DNA of 64,000 bases from Aquisphaera giovannonii (lineage in GTDB: Bacteria; Planctomycetota; Planctomycetia; Isosphaerales; Isosphaeraceae), in assembly GCF_008087625.1 (NCBI RefSeq), contig NZ_CP042997.1:6324001-6388000 (forward strand). Reading direction: 5' to 3'. Of the stretch, positions 27,279-34,938 are shown one piece after another. Made by a program: the position numbers and the translations under genes. A model generated the notes under the pieces. That model did no database searches. It worked only from the letters and a program-made list of their open reading frames with translations, and was not told the DNA's origin. Position 1 is the first letter of the stretch, and each line of letters opens with the position of its first letter.

Positions 27279-27950
27279 ATGGCGCGGATTCTCATCGTCG
27301 AGGATGAAGACAAGCTGCGGGGGGCCCTGCTGCGCGGGCTGGCCGAGGAGGGGTACGACGCGGCCGCCTGCGAGGACGGCGAGGCCGGCCTGGCGGCGGC
27401 GATGGGGGGCGAGTTCGACTGCGTGGTGCTCGACGTGATGCTGCCGCGGCGGGACGGGATCGACGTGCTGCGGGCCCTGCGCGAGGCGGGCTCGCGGACG
27501 CCGGTGCTCCTCCTCACGGCGCGGGGGGAGGTGGAGGACCGCGTCCGGGGCCTCGACGCCGGGGCCGACGATTACCTCACGAAGCCGTTCGCCTGGGCGG
27601 AGCTCCTGGCGAGGCTGCGCGTCTGCCTGAGGCGCAGGGAGGACGCGGCCGACCCGGCGCTGCACGCGGCGGGGCTGGACCTGGACCGCGTCCGCCGTCG
27701 CGTGTCCGCAGCGGGGCAACACGCCGAGCTGACCGACCGCGAGTGCGCGCTGCTCGAATACTTCATGCGCCGGCCCGGGCGGGTCATCGGCCGGGACGAG
27801 CTGGCCCGCGACGTCTGGAAGGACCCGCAGGCGGGGCTCACCAACGTGATCGACGTCTACGTGAACTACCTCCGCAAGAAGCTCGAGAAGGTCGGCGCGG
27901 GGGGCCGGATCCGCACGGTCCGCGGCGCCGGGTACGAGCTGCGGGGCTGA
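27279..27950 (+). CDS. OmpR-family response regulator
   Basis: 223 residues. The receiver domain (1-118) has the acidic pair in IVEDED, phosphoacceptor Asp52 in VVLDVMLP, Thr80 in LLLTA and Lys102 in LTKPF. The C-terminal winged helix (about 128-222) shows LTDRECALLEYFMRRPGRVIGRDELARDVW and ends in IRTVRGAGYEL, the standard OmpR/PhoB DNA-binding fold. It is closest to CusR/QseB-type regulators. The sensor-kinase gene follows after 18 bases, so the pair is one operon. Target genes and signal are unknown; the divergent DUF1592 operon and downstream DUF1559 gene are candidates. Confidence 0.95.
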   Translation: MARILIVEDEDKLRGALLRGLAEEGYDAAACEDGEAGLAAAMGGEFDCVVLDVMLPRRDGIDVLRALREAGSRTPVLLLTARGEVEDRVRGLDAGADDYLTKPFAWAELLARLRVCLRRREDAADPALHAAGLDLDRVRRRVSAAGQHAELTDRECALLEYFMRRPGRVIGRDELARDVWKDPQAGLTNVIDVYVNYLRKKLEKVGAGGRIRTVRGAGYELRG

Positions 27951-27968
27951 GGCGACGCGAGGAGAGCC

Positions 27969-29360
27969 ATGCCCTTCGCCAGCATCCGCGCCCGGCTGAC
28001 GGCCTGGTACGGCGTCGTGCAGATGGTGACGCTCGTCGGCCTGGGCGTCGCCGTGTACGTCCTCATGGCGCGGTCCCTGCTGGGGCGCGTCGACGCGACG
28101 CTCGACTTCGAGATCGAGGAGGCGGCCGACCGGCTCCGCTCGGGACGCCCGGAGGTCTTCCCGGCCGACCTGCCCGCAGCCTTCCACGAGACCTACCTGA
28201 TGTGCGTCCGCGGGCCCGGCGGGGATGTCGTCGAGCGCAGCCCGTCCCCGGTCGCGGCCGGGTTCCCGGATCCGCCGCCCGACGAGGGCGGGGGGGCGAC
28301 GAGCCACGCGACCGCGGACCTGGGGGCCGGGGGGCCGTTCCGGGTCGCCTCGCGGGCCGTCGGCGACGGCGAGTCCAGTCGGACGATCCAGGTCGCGACG
28401 TCGCTGGCGGCGTACGAGCGGGAGGTGGCCGACCTCCGCGGGGTGCTCTGGACGATCCTGCCGGCCGGGCTCCTGGCCGCGACGCTCGGCGGCTACGCCC
28501 TGGCCGGGCGATCGCTCGCGCCGGTGCAACGGATCACGGAGTCGGCGCGGCGGATCTCTGCGGCGAACCTGGGCGAGCGGGTGCGGCCTTCGGACGGGCG
28601 CGACGAGCTCGGCCGCCTGGGGGCGACGCTCAACGACATGCTCGACCGGATCGACCGGGCGTTCGTCGCCACCCGACGCTTCACCGGCGACGCGGCGCAC
28701 GAGCTGAAGACCCCCGTCGCCTCGATCCGGGCCGAGGCCGAGGTCGCCCTCATCTCCAGGCGTCCGGCGGACGAATACGAGGCGACGCTCCGCTCCATCG
28801 TCGAGGAGGCGGACCGCCTCGCGAGGCTCTCGGAACGGCTGCTGCTCCTCTCCCGCGAGGACCTCGGGGCGTTCGCCGAGCTCCCCCGCCAGCCGGTCCG
28901 CCTCGACGAGCTCGTCCGGGCGACCGCCGCGGACGCAGCCGAGCTCGCCCGCCGCGCCGGCGTCGAGCTCCGGGTCGAGGCGCTCCCGGCCTCCTTCGTC
29001 GAGGCGGATCCCGTCCTGCTCCGCCAGGTCTTCGAAAACCTGATCGAGAACGCCGTGAAGTACACGCCGTCCTCGGGCGCGGTGACCGTTCGCGGCCGGG
29101 CTCAGGGGGACGGCGCGGTCGTGGAGGTGATCGACACGGGCATCGGGATCCCGGCCGAGGCCCTGCCCAGGATCTTCGACCGCTTCTACCGCGTCGACCC
29201 CTCGCGGAGCCGGCGGACCGGCGGCACGGGGCTCGGGCTGAGCATCGCCAGGGCCCTGGCGGAGCGCCACGGCGGCTCGATCGAGGCCGACAGCCGGCCC
29301 GGCGCGGGGAGCACGTTCCGGGTCGTCCTGCCTGCCCTCCGGACCGGCGGCCCGGCATGA
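27969..29360 (+). CDS. Sensor histidine kinase
   Basis: 463 residues. Membrane helices at about 13-35 and 158-180 enclose a periplasmic sensor of roughly 120 residues, rich in Gly/Pro/Glu and without a recognised fold. A HAMP domain (about 180-232) precedes the dimerisation helix with phospho-accepting His244 in DAAHELKTPVASIR. The ATP-binding domain has the N box FENLIENAVKYTPSSG, G1 DTGIGIP, the F box RFYRVDPSRSR and G2 GGTGLGLSIA. All catalytic elements are intact. The pairing and order match CusS/QseC-type kinases, which sense metals or envelope signals; the signal here is not evident. Confidence 0.95.
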   Translation: MPFASIRARLTAWYGVVQMVTLVGLGVAVYVLMARSLLGRVDATLDFEIEEAADRLRSGRPEVFPADLPAAFHETYLMCVRGPGGDVVERSPSPVAAGFPDPPPDEGGGATSHATADLGAGGPFRVASRAVGDGESSRTIQVATSLAAYEREVADLRGVLWTILPAGLLAATLGGYALAGRSLAPVQRITESARRISAANLGERVRPSDGRDELGRLGATLNDMLDRIDRAFVATRRFTGDAAHELKTPVASIRAEAEVALISRRPADEYEATLRSIVEEADRLARLSERLLLLSREDLGAFAELPRQPVRLDELVRATAADAAELARRAGVELRVEALPASFVEADPVLLRQVFENLIENAVKYTPSSGAVTVRGRAQGDGAVVEVIDTGIGIPAEALPRIFDRFYRVDPSRSRRTGGTGLGLSIARALAERHGGSIEADSRPGAGSTFRVVLPALRTGGPA

Positions 29361-29483
29361 GAAAGATCTCACGAAAAGGCCGGCGACGATTGACGCTTAC
29401 GGGGGTAGTGTGAATCGCGGCGGCGGGGAATCCGCCCCCCAAGAGGGCCGCCCGCCGCCCCCCCACGGGAAGGATCGAGGACC

Positions 29484-30503
29484 ATGAACCGCCAGACCGC
29501 CGAAGCCCCCCGCCGCGCCGACGGAGCCGCCTTCACGCTGATCGAGCTGCTGGTCGTCATCGCCATCATCGCCGTGCTGATCGCCCTGCTGCTGCCCGCC
29601 GTCCAGTCGGCCCGAGAGGCCGCCCGCCGCGCCCAGTGCGTCAACAACCTGAAGCAGATCGGCCTCGCCCTGCACAATTACCTGTCCGCGAACAACACCT
29701 TCCCGCCGGTCACGGTCATGCCGCAGGGGAGGACGTCGCAGCCGTGGTCCGGCCTGGTCCGGATCCTGCCGTACCTGGAGCAGGGGAACCTGTACAACAC
29801 CGTCAACTGGAACTCCCAGTATGAGTTCACCTCCAGCCCGACCCTGGCGATGACCCGCGTCGGGGCCTTCATCTGCCCCAGCGAGGTCAATGACACCCCC
29901 CGCGTCGGCACGTCCTTGATCTACTACCCGCTCAACTACTCCTTCAACCAGGGCACGTGGTTCATCTACGACCCGGCCAGCAACACCGTGGGCGACGGGG
30001 CGTTCGTGCCCAACCGCGCGTACACGCCCGCGGCGATCACCGACGGACTGAGCAGCACGCTGGCCATGTCCGAGAACAAGGCCTACCAGGCGAACTACTG
30101 GGACACGAAGAACCCCTCGACGCTCGGCGTCGCCCCCCCGACGACCCCCCAGGACCTGGTGCAGTACGTCGGCGGGACGTTCGACACCAACGGCCACACC
30201 GAATGGGTGGAGGGGGACGTGCACGAGGTCGGCTTCACCACCACGTTCACGCCCAACGCCCGGGTCTACACGCTCGTCAACGGGCTGCAGACGGACATCG
30301 ACCTGACGTCCCTCCGCGACGGCGAGTCGTTCACCCTGCCGACCTACGCGGCGATCACCGCGCGCAGCTACCACCCCGGCACCGTCTCCACGCTGATGAT
30401 GGACGGCTCGGTCCGCTCGGTGAAGAGCACGATCAACCTCCTCGTCTGGCGGAACCTGGGGACCCGGGCCGGCAACGAGGTGGTGAGCGCCGATGCGTAC
30501 TGA
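29484..30503 (+). CDS. DUF1559 pseudopilin-like protein
   Basis: 339 residues with a GAGG ribosome-binding site. The prepilin-type N-terminus is [20 protein letters not shown] at about 13-32 (Glu at +5), followed by [29 protein letters not shown], the start of the DUF1559 family. The C-terminus has the planctomycete H-x9-DG motif ([12 protein letters not shown]). These proteins occur in tens to hundreds of copies per planctomycete genome and are thought to be processed by a prepilin peptidase and to face the outside. Their actual role is not settled. It follows the sensor kinase by 123 bases and overlaps the possible upstream start of the next gene. Confidence 0.95.
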   Translation: MNRQTAEAPRRADGAAFTLIELLVVIAIIAVLIALLLPAVQSAREAARRAQCVNNLKQIGLALHNYLSANNTFPPVTVMPQGRTSQPWSGLVRILPYLEQGNLYNTVNWNSQYEFTSSPTLAMTRVGAFICPSEVNDTPRVGTSLIYYPLNYSFNQGTWFIYDPASNTVGDGAFVPNRAYTPAAITDGLSSTLAMSENKAYQANYWDTKNPSTLGVAPPTTPQDLVQYVGGTFDTNGHTEWVEGDVHEVGFTTTFTPNARVYTLVNGLQTDIDLTSLRDGESFTLPTYAAITARSYHPGTVSTLMMDGSVRSVKSTINLLVWRNLGTRAGNEVVSADAY

Positions 30504-30540
30504 TCGGCCCCCGGGCTGCGACGAACGGGAGGACACGCCG

Positions 30541-30981
30541 ATGAGGCATCGCGACTGGCTCATGATAATCCCCGCCCTGGTGCTGGCCTCGCCGCTCGCC
30601 GGCTGCGGGCGGGATTCCAGCAAGGCCGGGGAGGACGGCCGCGCGCTCGCGGCCGAGTTCCTCGACGACCTCCGCGCCGGGAGGTTCCCGGAGGCCTTCG
30701 CGCGCACCACGACCGAGTTCAAGTCGCTGATGGGGCTCGACACCCTGCGCGACTACGTCAAGGCCCACCCCGCGCTGAAGGGCACGCCGGAGCTGGCCGA
30801 CGCGAAGCCCTCCAGCCGGAACGGGATCAAGGTGACCGAATACACGTACAAGGCCACGGCCCCGCCGTCGGCGCACGCCCGGGGCAAGCCGTCCTCAAGC
30901 TCGAGCTCGCCGGCCACCATCAAGGTCCTCGTCGTGGCGGAAGGCGACGGCTGGGCGGTGGAGAGCCTGACGGCGGAATGA
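30541..30981 (+). CDS. Putative lipoprotein, DUF1559-associated
   Basis: 146 residues from the ATG at 30541. The N-terminal MRHRDWLMIIPALVLASPLAGC is a signal peptide with a good lipobox (LAGC), so the protein should be lipid-anchored. The mature domain contains LAAEFLDDLRAGRFPEAFARTTTEFKSL and IKVLVVAEGDGWAVESLTAE, the pattern of NTF2-like or DUF4878-like small folds. It starts 37 bases after the DUF1559 stop, an arrangement common in this phylum, where a DUF1559 gene is followed by a small lipoprotein gene. A role with the pseudopilin in the cell envelope is inferred from that pairing only. Confidence 0.75.
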   Translation: MRHRDWLMIIPALVLASPLAGCGRDSSKAGEDGRALAAEFLDDLRAGRFPEAFARTTTEFKSLMGLDTLRDYVKAHPALKGTPELADAKPSSRNGIKVTEYTYKATAPPSAHARGKPSSSSSSPATIKVLVVAEGDGWAVESLTAE

Positions 30982-31120
30982 TCGGGCCGGCCCGCGACCG
31001 AGGAGGGGCCGACAGCGAGGCAACCGGGCCAGCCCCGGCGAATCCGTGCATGGGGAAGATCCATACGGATCCGGTCCGGCCGTCAGGCGGGAGCGACTGT
31101 GCCGGCGTGGAGCAAGACCC

Positions 31121-31256
31121 GTGGGAGCCGGCTCCGCCCGGCGACCGGGGGTGGGCCTCGGCCGACACGGCTCACCCGGTCGCCGGGCGGAGCCGGCTCC
31201 CACGGGGAGGCCTCAAGGCGCTGGCTCGCCCGGTCGCCGGGCCGAGCCGGCTTCCA
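31121..31256. repeat. Long palindromic extragenic repeat with a third partial copy
   Basis: The arms 31121-31149 and 31175-31203 are perfect 29-base inverted repeats separated by 25 bases. A diverged direct copy of the right arm (a few mismatches) follows at 31228-31256. Each arm contains its own small palindrome around GAGCCGGCTC. The unit lies in the 331-bp gap between convergent genes (30982-31312). It resembles REP/BIME-type elements and could also end transcription from both sides. Nothing else was seen in this gap. Confidence 0.8.
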
Positions 31257-31312
31257 TGGGGCGGGGATCCTCCACGGCTCGGGGGAGACATGCCTGACCC
31301 CATGCGTATGGA

Positions 31313-31810
31313 TCAGTCCATGGGGAACATACGCGGGTCGGCCTCCTCGTGCCGGATCTCGTCCACCTTCTCCTTCTTGCCCCATCCGGCATAGAGCCGG
31401 TTCGGCGCGTTGAAGACGAGGCCGGGCTCGGTCCCGACGTTGCGGTAGGCGTGGACGACGCCGGGCGGGATCCAGACCGCGGCCGGCCGCGAGACGCCCA
31501 GCGTCACCACCTTCCGGTTGCCCTTGGTCGGGCTGCCCTCGCGGGTATCCCAGAGGTAGAGCCGGAAGTCCGACGGGCCGATGAAGGCGAAGCCGTCCGT
31601 CTGATCGACGTGCTCGTGGGGGCCCCGAGCCACGCCCGGGAGCGTCGAGGAGACGTAGGTCATGACGGGCCAGAGATCCTGGTCCAGCTCGTCGTGACGG
31701 AAGATCTCGATGAGCCATCCGCGATTGTCGTGATGGCTCTTCAGGTTGCGGATCTGGACCCCCTCGATCTCGCCGTCCGTGTACGTCGGGTATGCTTCAG
31801 CCAGGATCAT
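31313..31810 (-). CDS. RmlC-like cupin, dTDP-4-dehydrorhamnose 3,5-epimerase family
   Basis: 165 residues. The cupin-type jelly roll shows DNRGWLIEIFRHDEL, the segment GVARGPHEHVDQTDGFAFIG with the His seen in RmlC-family enzymes, LYLWDTREGSPT and VWIPPGVVHAYRNVG (second His). Family enzymes epimerise C3 and C5 of dTDP-4-keto-6-deoxyglucose in sugar-nucleotide synthesis. This protein is a little shorter than the classical 180 residues and no rml neighbours are present, so it may act on another sugar or be a sugar-binding relative. It converges on the lipoprotein gene across the palindromic repeat. Confidence 0.8.
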   Translation of the reverse strand: MILAEAYPTYTDGEIEGVQIRNLKSHHDNRGWLIEIFRHDELDQDLWPVMTYVSSTLPGVARGPHEHVDQTDGFAFIGPSDFRLYLWDTREGSPTKGNRKVVTLGVSRPAAVWIPPGVVHAYRNVGTEPGLVFNAPNRLYAGWGKKEKVDEIRHEEADPRMFPMD

Positions 31811-32034
31811 TCGTGTCGACTCCTTCCCAGGGGGAAGTGCGCGGATCCCCGGACGCCGAGGGATGCCGGCAGCTTGCCCTGCCGCAATGATGGACCACTT
31901 GGGCCCGGGCCCGATCCCTTCGGGGCTCCCATCGGGCGGCTCATCATAACTGCTCGCCTTGCATCGTCGAAGGCCACCCTGGCCGCGGTCGGCCGGCCTC
32001 CGCGACGGGCGGCGCGACCAATCCTCGACGCGAT

Positions 32035-32063
32035 TTGACAGTGACCATACGCATGCCTAGACT
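32035..32063 (+). promoter_or_regulatory. Predicted sigma-70-type promoter of argH
   Basis: TTGACA (32035-32040), a 17-base spacer and TAGACT (32058-32063) closely match the sigma-70 consensus. Transcription would start near 32070, which argues against translation from the ATG at 32073 and for the ATG at 32118. Confidence 0.6.
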
Positions 32064-32072
32064 GGGTCACTG
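32039..32072. promoter_or_regulatory. Dyad symmetry spanning the argH promoter
   Basis: CAGTGACC (32039-32046) and GGTCACTG (32065-32072) are perfect 8-base inverted repeats separated by 18 bases, covering the end of the -35 box, the -10 box and the expected start site. The position is that of a repressor operator. The regulator is not identifiable here. Confidence 0.5.
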
Positions 32073-32117
32073 ATGCCGAAAGCTTGCGCAAGATGCCACG
32101 AAGGGGGTGGTCCGTCA

Positions 32118-33506
32118 ATGGTAGAAGCATCGAAGGCCTGGGGCGGCCGATTCGCGTCGGCAACCGACGGCCGCGTGGAGCGGTTCACGGAATCCATCTC
32201 CTTTGACCAGCGTCTCTTCGGGCATGATATCCGGGGATCGATAGCGCACGCGCGGATGCTCGCGAAGGTGGGACTGCTCACTGTCGAAGAGTGCCGTCAA
32301 ATTGAGCGAGGCCTGTTGGAAATCCGGGCTGAGATCGAGGCGGGGACTTTCCGGTTCCTCCTGGAACGCGAAGACGTCCACATGAACATCGAGGCCGCGC
32401 TCATCGAGCGGCTGGGGGACGTCGGGAGGAAGCTCCACACCGCGCGGAGTCGCAACGACCAGGTCGCGACGGATCTGAAGCTCTGGACAAGGGATGCGCT
32501 GGACCGCATCGGCGAGCGGCTGGTGGCGTTGCAGGCCGCGTTCGTGGCGGGGGCGGAGCGGCATCGCGAGGTGATCATCCCCGGCTATACGCACCTCCAG
32601 CGGGCCCAGCCGGTCCTCGCCGCGCATGACTTCCTCGCCCACGCGGAGAAGCTGGAGCGCGACCGCAGCCGGGTGGCCGATTGCCGGAAGCGGCTCAACG
32701 TCCTCCCGCTCGGGGCCGCGGCCCTGGCGGGGACGAGCCTGCCCATCGACCGGCACGAGGTGGCCCGGGAGCTCGAGTTCGACGACGTGGCGGCCAACAG
32801 CCTGGACGTCTCGAGCGACCGCGACTTCGCGCTCGAGTCGGTCTTCGTCCTGGCCATGATCGCGGAGCACCTCGCCGGCTGGGCGGAGCAGTGGATCCTC
32901 TGGAGCACGCAGGAGTTCGGGTTCCTGGCGCTGCCGGACGCCATCTGCACCGGCAGCAGCATCATGCCGCAGAAGAAGAACCCGGACGTGCTGGAGCTGA
33001 TCCGCGGCCGGGTGGCCCGCGTGATCGGCTCGCTGACGACGCTCATGGTCCTGGTGAAGGGCCTCCCGCTGGCGTACAACCGCGACCTCCAGGAGGACAA
33101 GGAGCCGCTCTTCGACGCCTTCGACACGGTCGAGGCGTGCCTCGAGCTGGCGGCCGTGGTCGTGGACGGCGCGAGGCTCCGGGGCGACCGCATCGCCGAA
33201 CGCATCGAGGAAGGCTTCCTGGACGCGACGACCCTGATGGAGCACCTGATCGAGCGCGGGGTGCCCCAGCGCACGGCCCACGCCGTGATCGGCCGGCTGG
33301 TGGGCCTCTGCGAGCGGAAGGGCCTGACGCGGCTCGCCGACCTGACCGACGCCGACCTCGCCGAGGCCGACCCGGCCCTCGGCACGGGGGCCCGCGATCG
33401 GCTCGGCGTGGCCAACGCCGTCAAGGCGTTCCGCTCCTACGGCTCGACCGCGCCGGCGGAGGTCGATCGGCAGATCGGCCGGTGGAAGGAAAGACTCGGA
33501 CTGTAG
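32118..33506 (+). CDS. argH: Argininosuccinate lyase
   Basis: 462 residues from the ATG at 32118 ([12 protein letters not shown]); an upstream in-frame ATG at 32073 would add a poor extension and lies at the predicted transcription start. The enzyme splits argininosuccinate into arginine and fumarate, the last step of arginine synthesis. Diagnostic segments are [61 protein letters not shown], the fumarase/ASL signature [12 protein letters not shown] containing the catalytic Ser loop, and [13 protein letters not shown]. Full length. argG is elsewhere in the window (52.9 kb), so the two arginine genes are unlinked. Regulation may act through the dyad over its promoter. Confidence 0.97.
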   Translation: MVEASKAWGGRFASATDGRVERFTESISFDQRLFGHDIRGSIAHARMLAKVGLLTVEECRQIERGLLEIRAEIEAGTFRFLLEREDVHMNIEAALIERLGDVGRKLHTARSRNDQVATDLKLWTRDALDRIGERLVALQAAFVAGAERHREVIIPGYTHLQRAQPVLAAHDFLAHAEKLERDRSRVADCRKRLNVLPLGAAALAGTSLPIDRHEVARELEFDDVAANSLDVSSDRDFALESVFVLAMIAEHLAGWAEQWILWSTQEFGFLALPDAICTGSSIMPQKKNPDVLELIRGRVARVIGSLTTLMVLVKGLPLAYNRDLQEDKEPLFDAFDTVEACLELAAVVVDGARLRGDRIAERIEEGFLDATTLMEHLIERGVPQRTAHAVIGRLVGLCERKGLTRLADLTDADLAEADPALGTGARDRLGVANAVKAFRSYGSTAPAEVDRQIGRWKERLGL

Positions 33507-33609
33507 TCCCGCCCGCGAGGGCCCGGACGATCCCGCCGAGGGGCGGGCGTGTCCTTCGTCGGCCGGAACCGCTTTGTTTCCGTCTCCTCTCCCCCAACCT
33601 CGAGAACCC

Positions 33610-34893
33610 ATGGAATCGTTCCACTACCGCGACAGCCGGCTCTACTGCGAGGATGTCTCCGTGGCCGACCTGGCCGCGCGCTTCGGGACGCCGCTGTACG
33701 TGTACAGCGAGGCGTCGATCCTCGGCACGCTCGAATCGCTGCAATCGGCGTTCGTGGAGCTCGACCCGCTGATCTGCTACTCGGTGAAGGCCAACTCCAA
33801 CCTCGGCATCCTGAAGCTGATGGCCCGGCACGGCAGCGGGTTCGACGTGGTCTCCCAGGGCGAGCTGTACCGCGTCGGCCTGGCGGGGGGCGAGGGGTCG
33901 AAGACGGTCTTCGCGGGGGTCGGCAAGACGGACGAGGAGATCGCGGCGGGGCTGGACGCCGGCGTCCTGATGTTCAACGTCGAGAGCGAGGCCGAGATGG
34001 AGGCCATCGCCCGGGTGGCCGCCTCGCGAGGCCGGGTCGCGCCGATCGCCCTGCGGGTGAATCCCGACGTGGACCCGAAGACGCATCGCTACATCTCGAC
34101 GGGCAAGAAGCAGTCCAAGTTCGGGATGGACATCGAGCGCGCCCTGCGGGCGGGCCAGGCGGCGGCGGGGATGGCCAGCCTGGAGATGATCGGCATCCAC
34201 ATGCACATCGGCTCCCAGATCACCACCGTCGAGCCCTACGCCGGCGCCGTGGCGAAGGGGGTCGAGGTGATCCGCCGGTTGCGCGAGATGGGGCATCCGA
34301 TCGCCTGGTACAACATGGGCGGGGGGTACGGGATCGCGTACAAGGGCAAGGAGGCGCGGCCGGTCGCGGAGTTCGCGTCGGCGATCGTGCCCGGGGTGAA
34401 GGCCGCCGGATGCCGCCTGGCGATCGAGCCGGGGCGGGTGATCGCCGGCAACGCCGGCATCCTCGTCGGCCGTGTGGTATATACCAAGCAGTCCGGGGAC
34501 AAGCGGTTCCTGATCCAGGACGCCGCCATGAATGATCTGATCCGGCCCGCGCTCTACGAGTCCTTCCACCGGATCTGGCCGGTGGACGTCCCCGCGGGCC
34601 TCCCCGCGCCGCCGGAGGACTACGAGTCGGAGATCGCCGGGACCGAGCCGTGGGACGTGGTCGGGCCGGTCTGCGAGAGCGGCGACTTCCTGGCCAAGGA
34701 CCGCTCGCTCCCCCCGCTCGACCGCGGGGACCTGATCGCCGTCTTCTCCGCCGGGGCCTACGGGATGGTCATGGCTTCCAATTACAACACCCGCCCCCGC
34801 GCCGCGGAGGTCCTCGTCGCGGGCGGCGAGGCCCGCCTGGTCCGCCGCCGCGAGACCTACGAGGACCTGGTCCGACAGGAAGTCGGCATCTGA
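33610..34893 (+). CDS. lysA: Diaminopimelate decarboxylase
   Basis: 427 residues from the ATG at 33610 (MESFHYRDSRL). It makes lysine from meso-diaminopimelate with pyridoxal phosphate. The alanine-racemase-type barrel carries the PLP lysine Lys60 in CYSVKANSNLG. Other motifs are GSGFDVVSQGEL, IHMHIGSQIT, YNMGGGYGI and EPGRVIAGNAG; the C-terminal domain has GPVCESGDFLAKDR, the CxSxD element used for substrate binding and dimer formation, and SAGAYGMVMASNYN. It starts 103 bases after argH on the same strand and is followed after 45 bases by the HEAT/pseudo-receiver gene. Confidence 0.97.
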   Translation: MESFHYRDSRLYCEDVSVADLAARFGTPLYVYSEASILGTLESLQSAFVELDPLICYSVKANSNLGILKLMARHGSGFDVVSQGELYRVGLAGGEGSKTVFAGVGKTDEEIAAGLDAGVLMFNVESEAEMEAIARVAASRGRVAPIALRVNPDVDPKTHRYISTGKKQSKFGMDIERALRAGQAAAGMASLEMIGIHMHIGSQITTVEPYAGAVAKGVEVIRRLREMGHPIAWYNMGGGYGIAYKGKEARPVAEFASAIVPGVKAAGCRLAIEPGRVIAGNAGILVGRVVYTKQSGDKRFLIQDAAMNDLIRPALYESFHRIWPVDVPAGLPAPPEDYESEIAGTEPWDVVGPVCESGDFLAKDRSLPPLDRGDLIAVFSAGAYGMVMASNYNTRPRAAEVLVAGGEARLVRRRETYEDLVRQEVGI

Positions 34894-34938
34894 ACCCGAC
34901 CCGGGGAACCGAGACCTTCACCAGATCGGACCTGTTCC

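Larger units (their letters stand above)
31811..32117. other. Divergent intergenic region upstream of argH, 307 bp
   Basis: It separates the epimerase gene (minus) from argH (plus). The argH-proximal end holds a clear promoter and dyad (32035-32072). The epimerase-proximal half shows no supported signal or ORF. Confidence 0.55.

Noticed and set aside
26934-29372. Upstream continuation of the DUF1592 frame to 29372
   Set aside because: The extension covers the response regulator and sensor kinase in antisense and has no family similarity; the signal-peptide start at 26933 fits the family.
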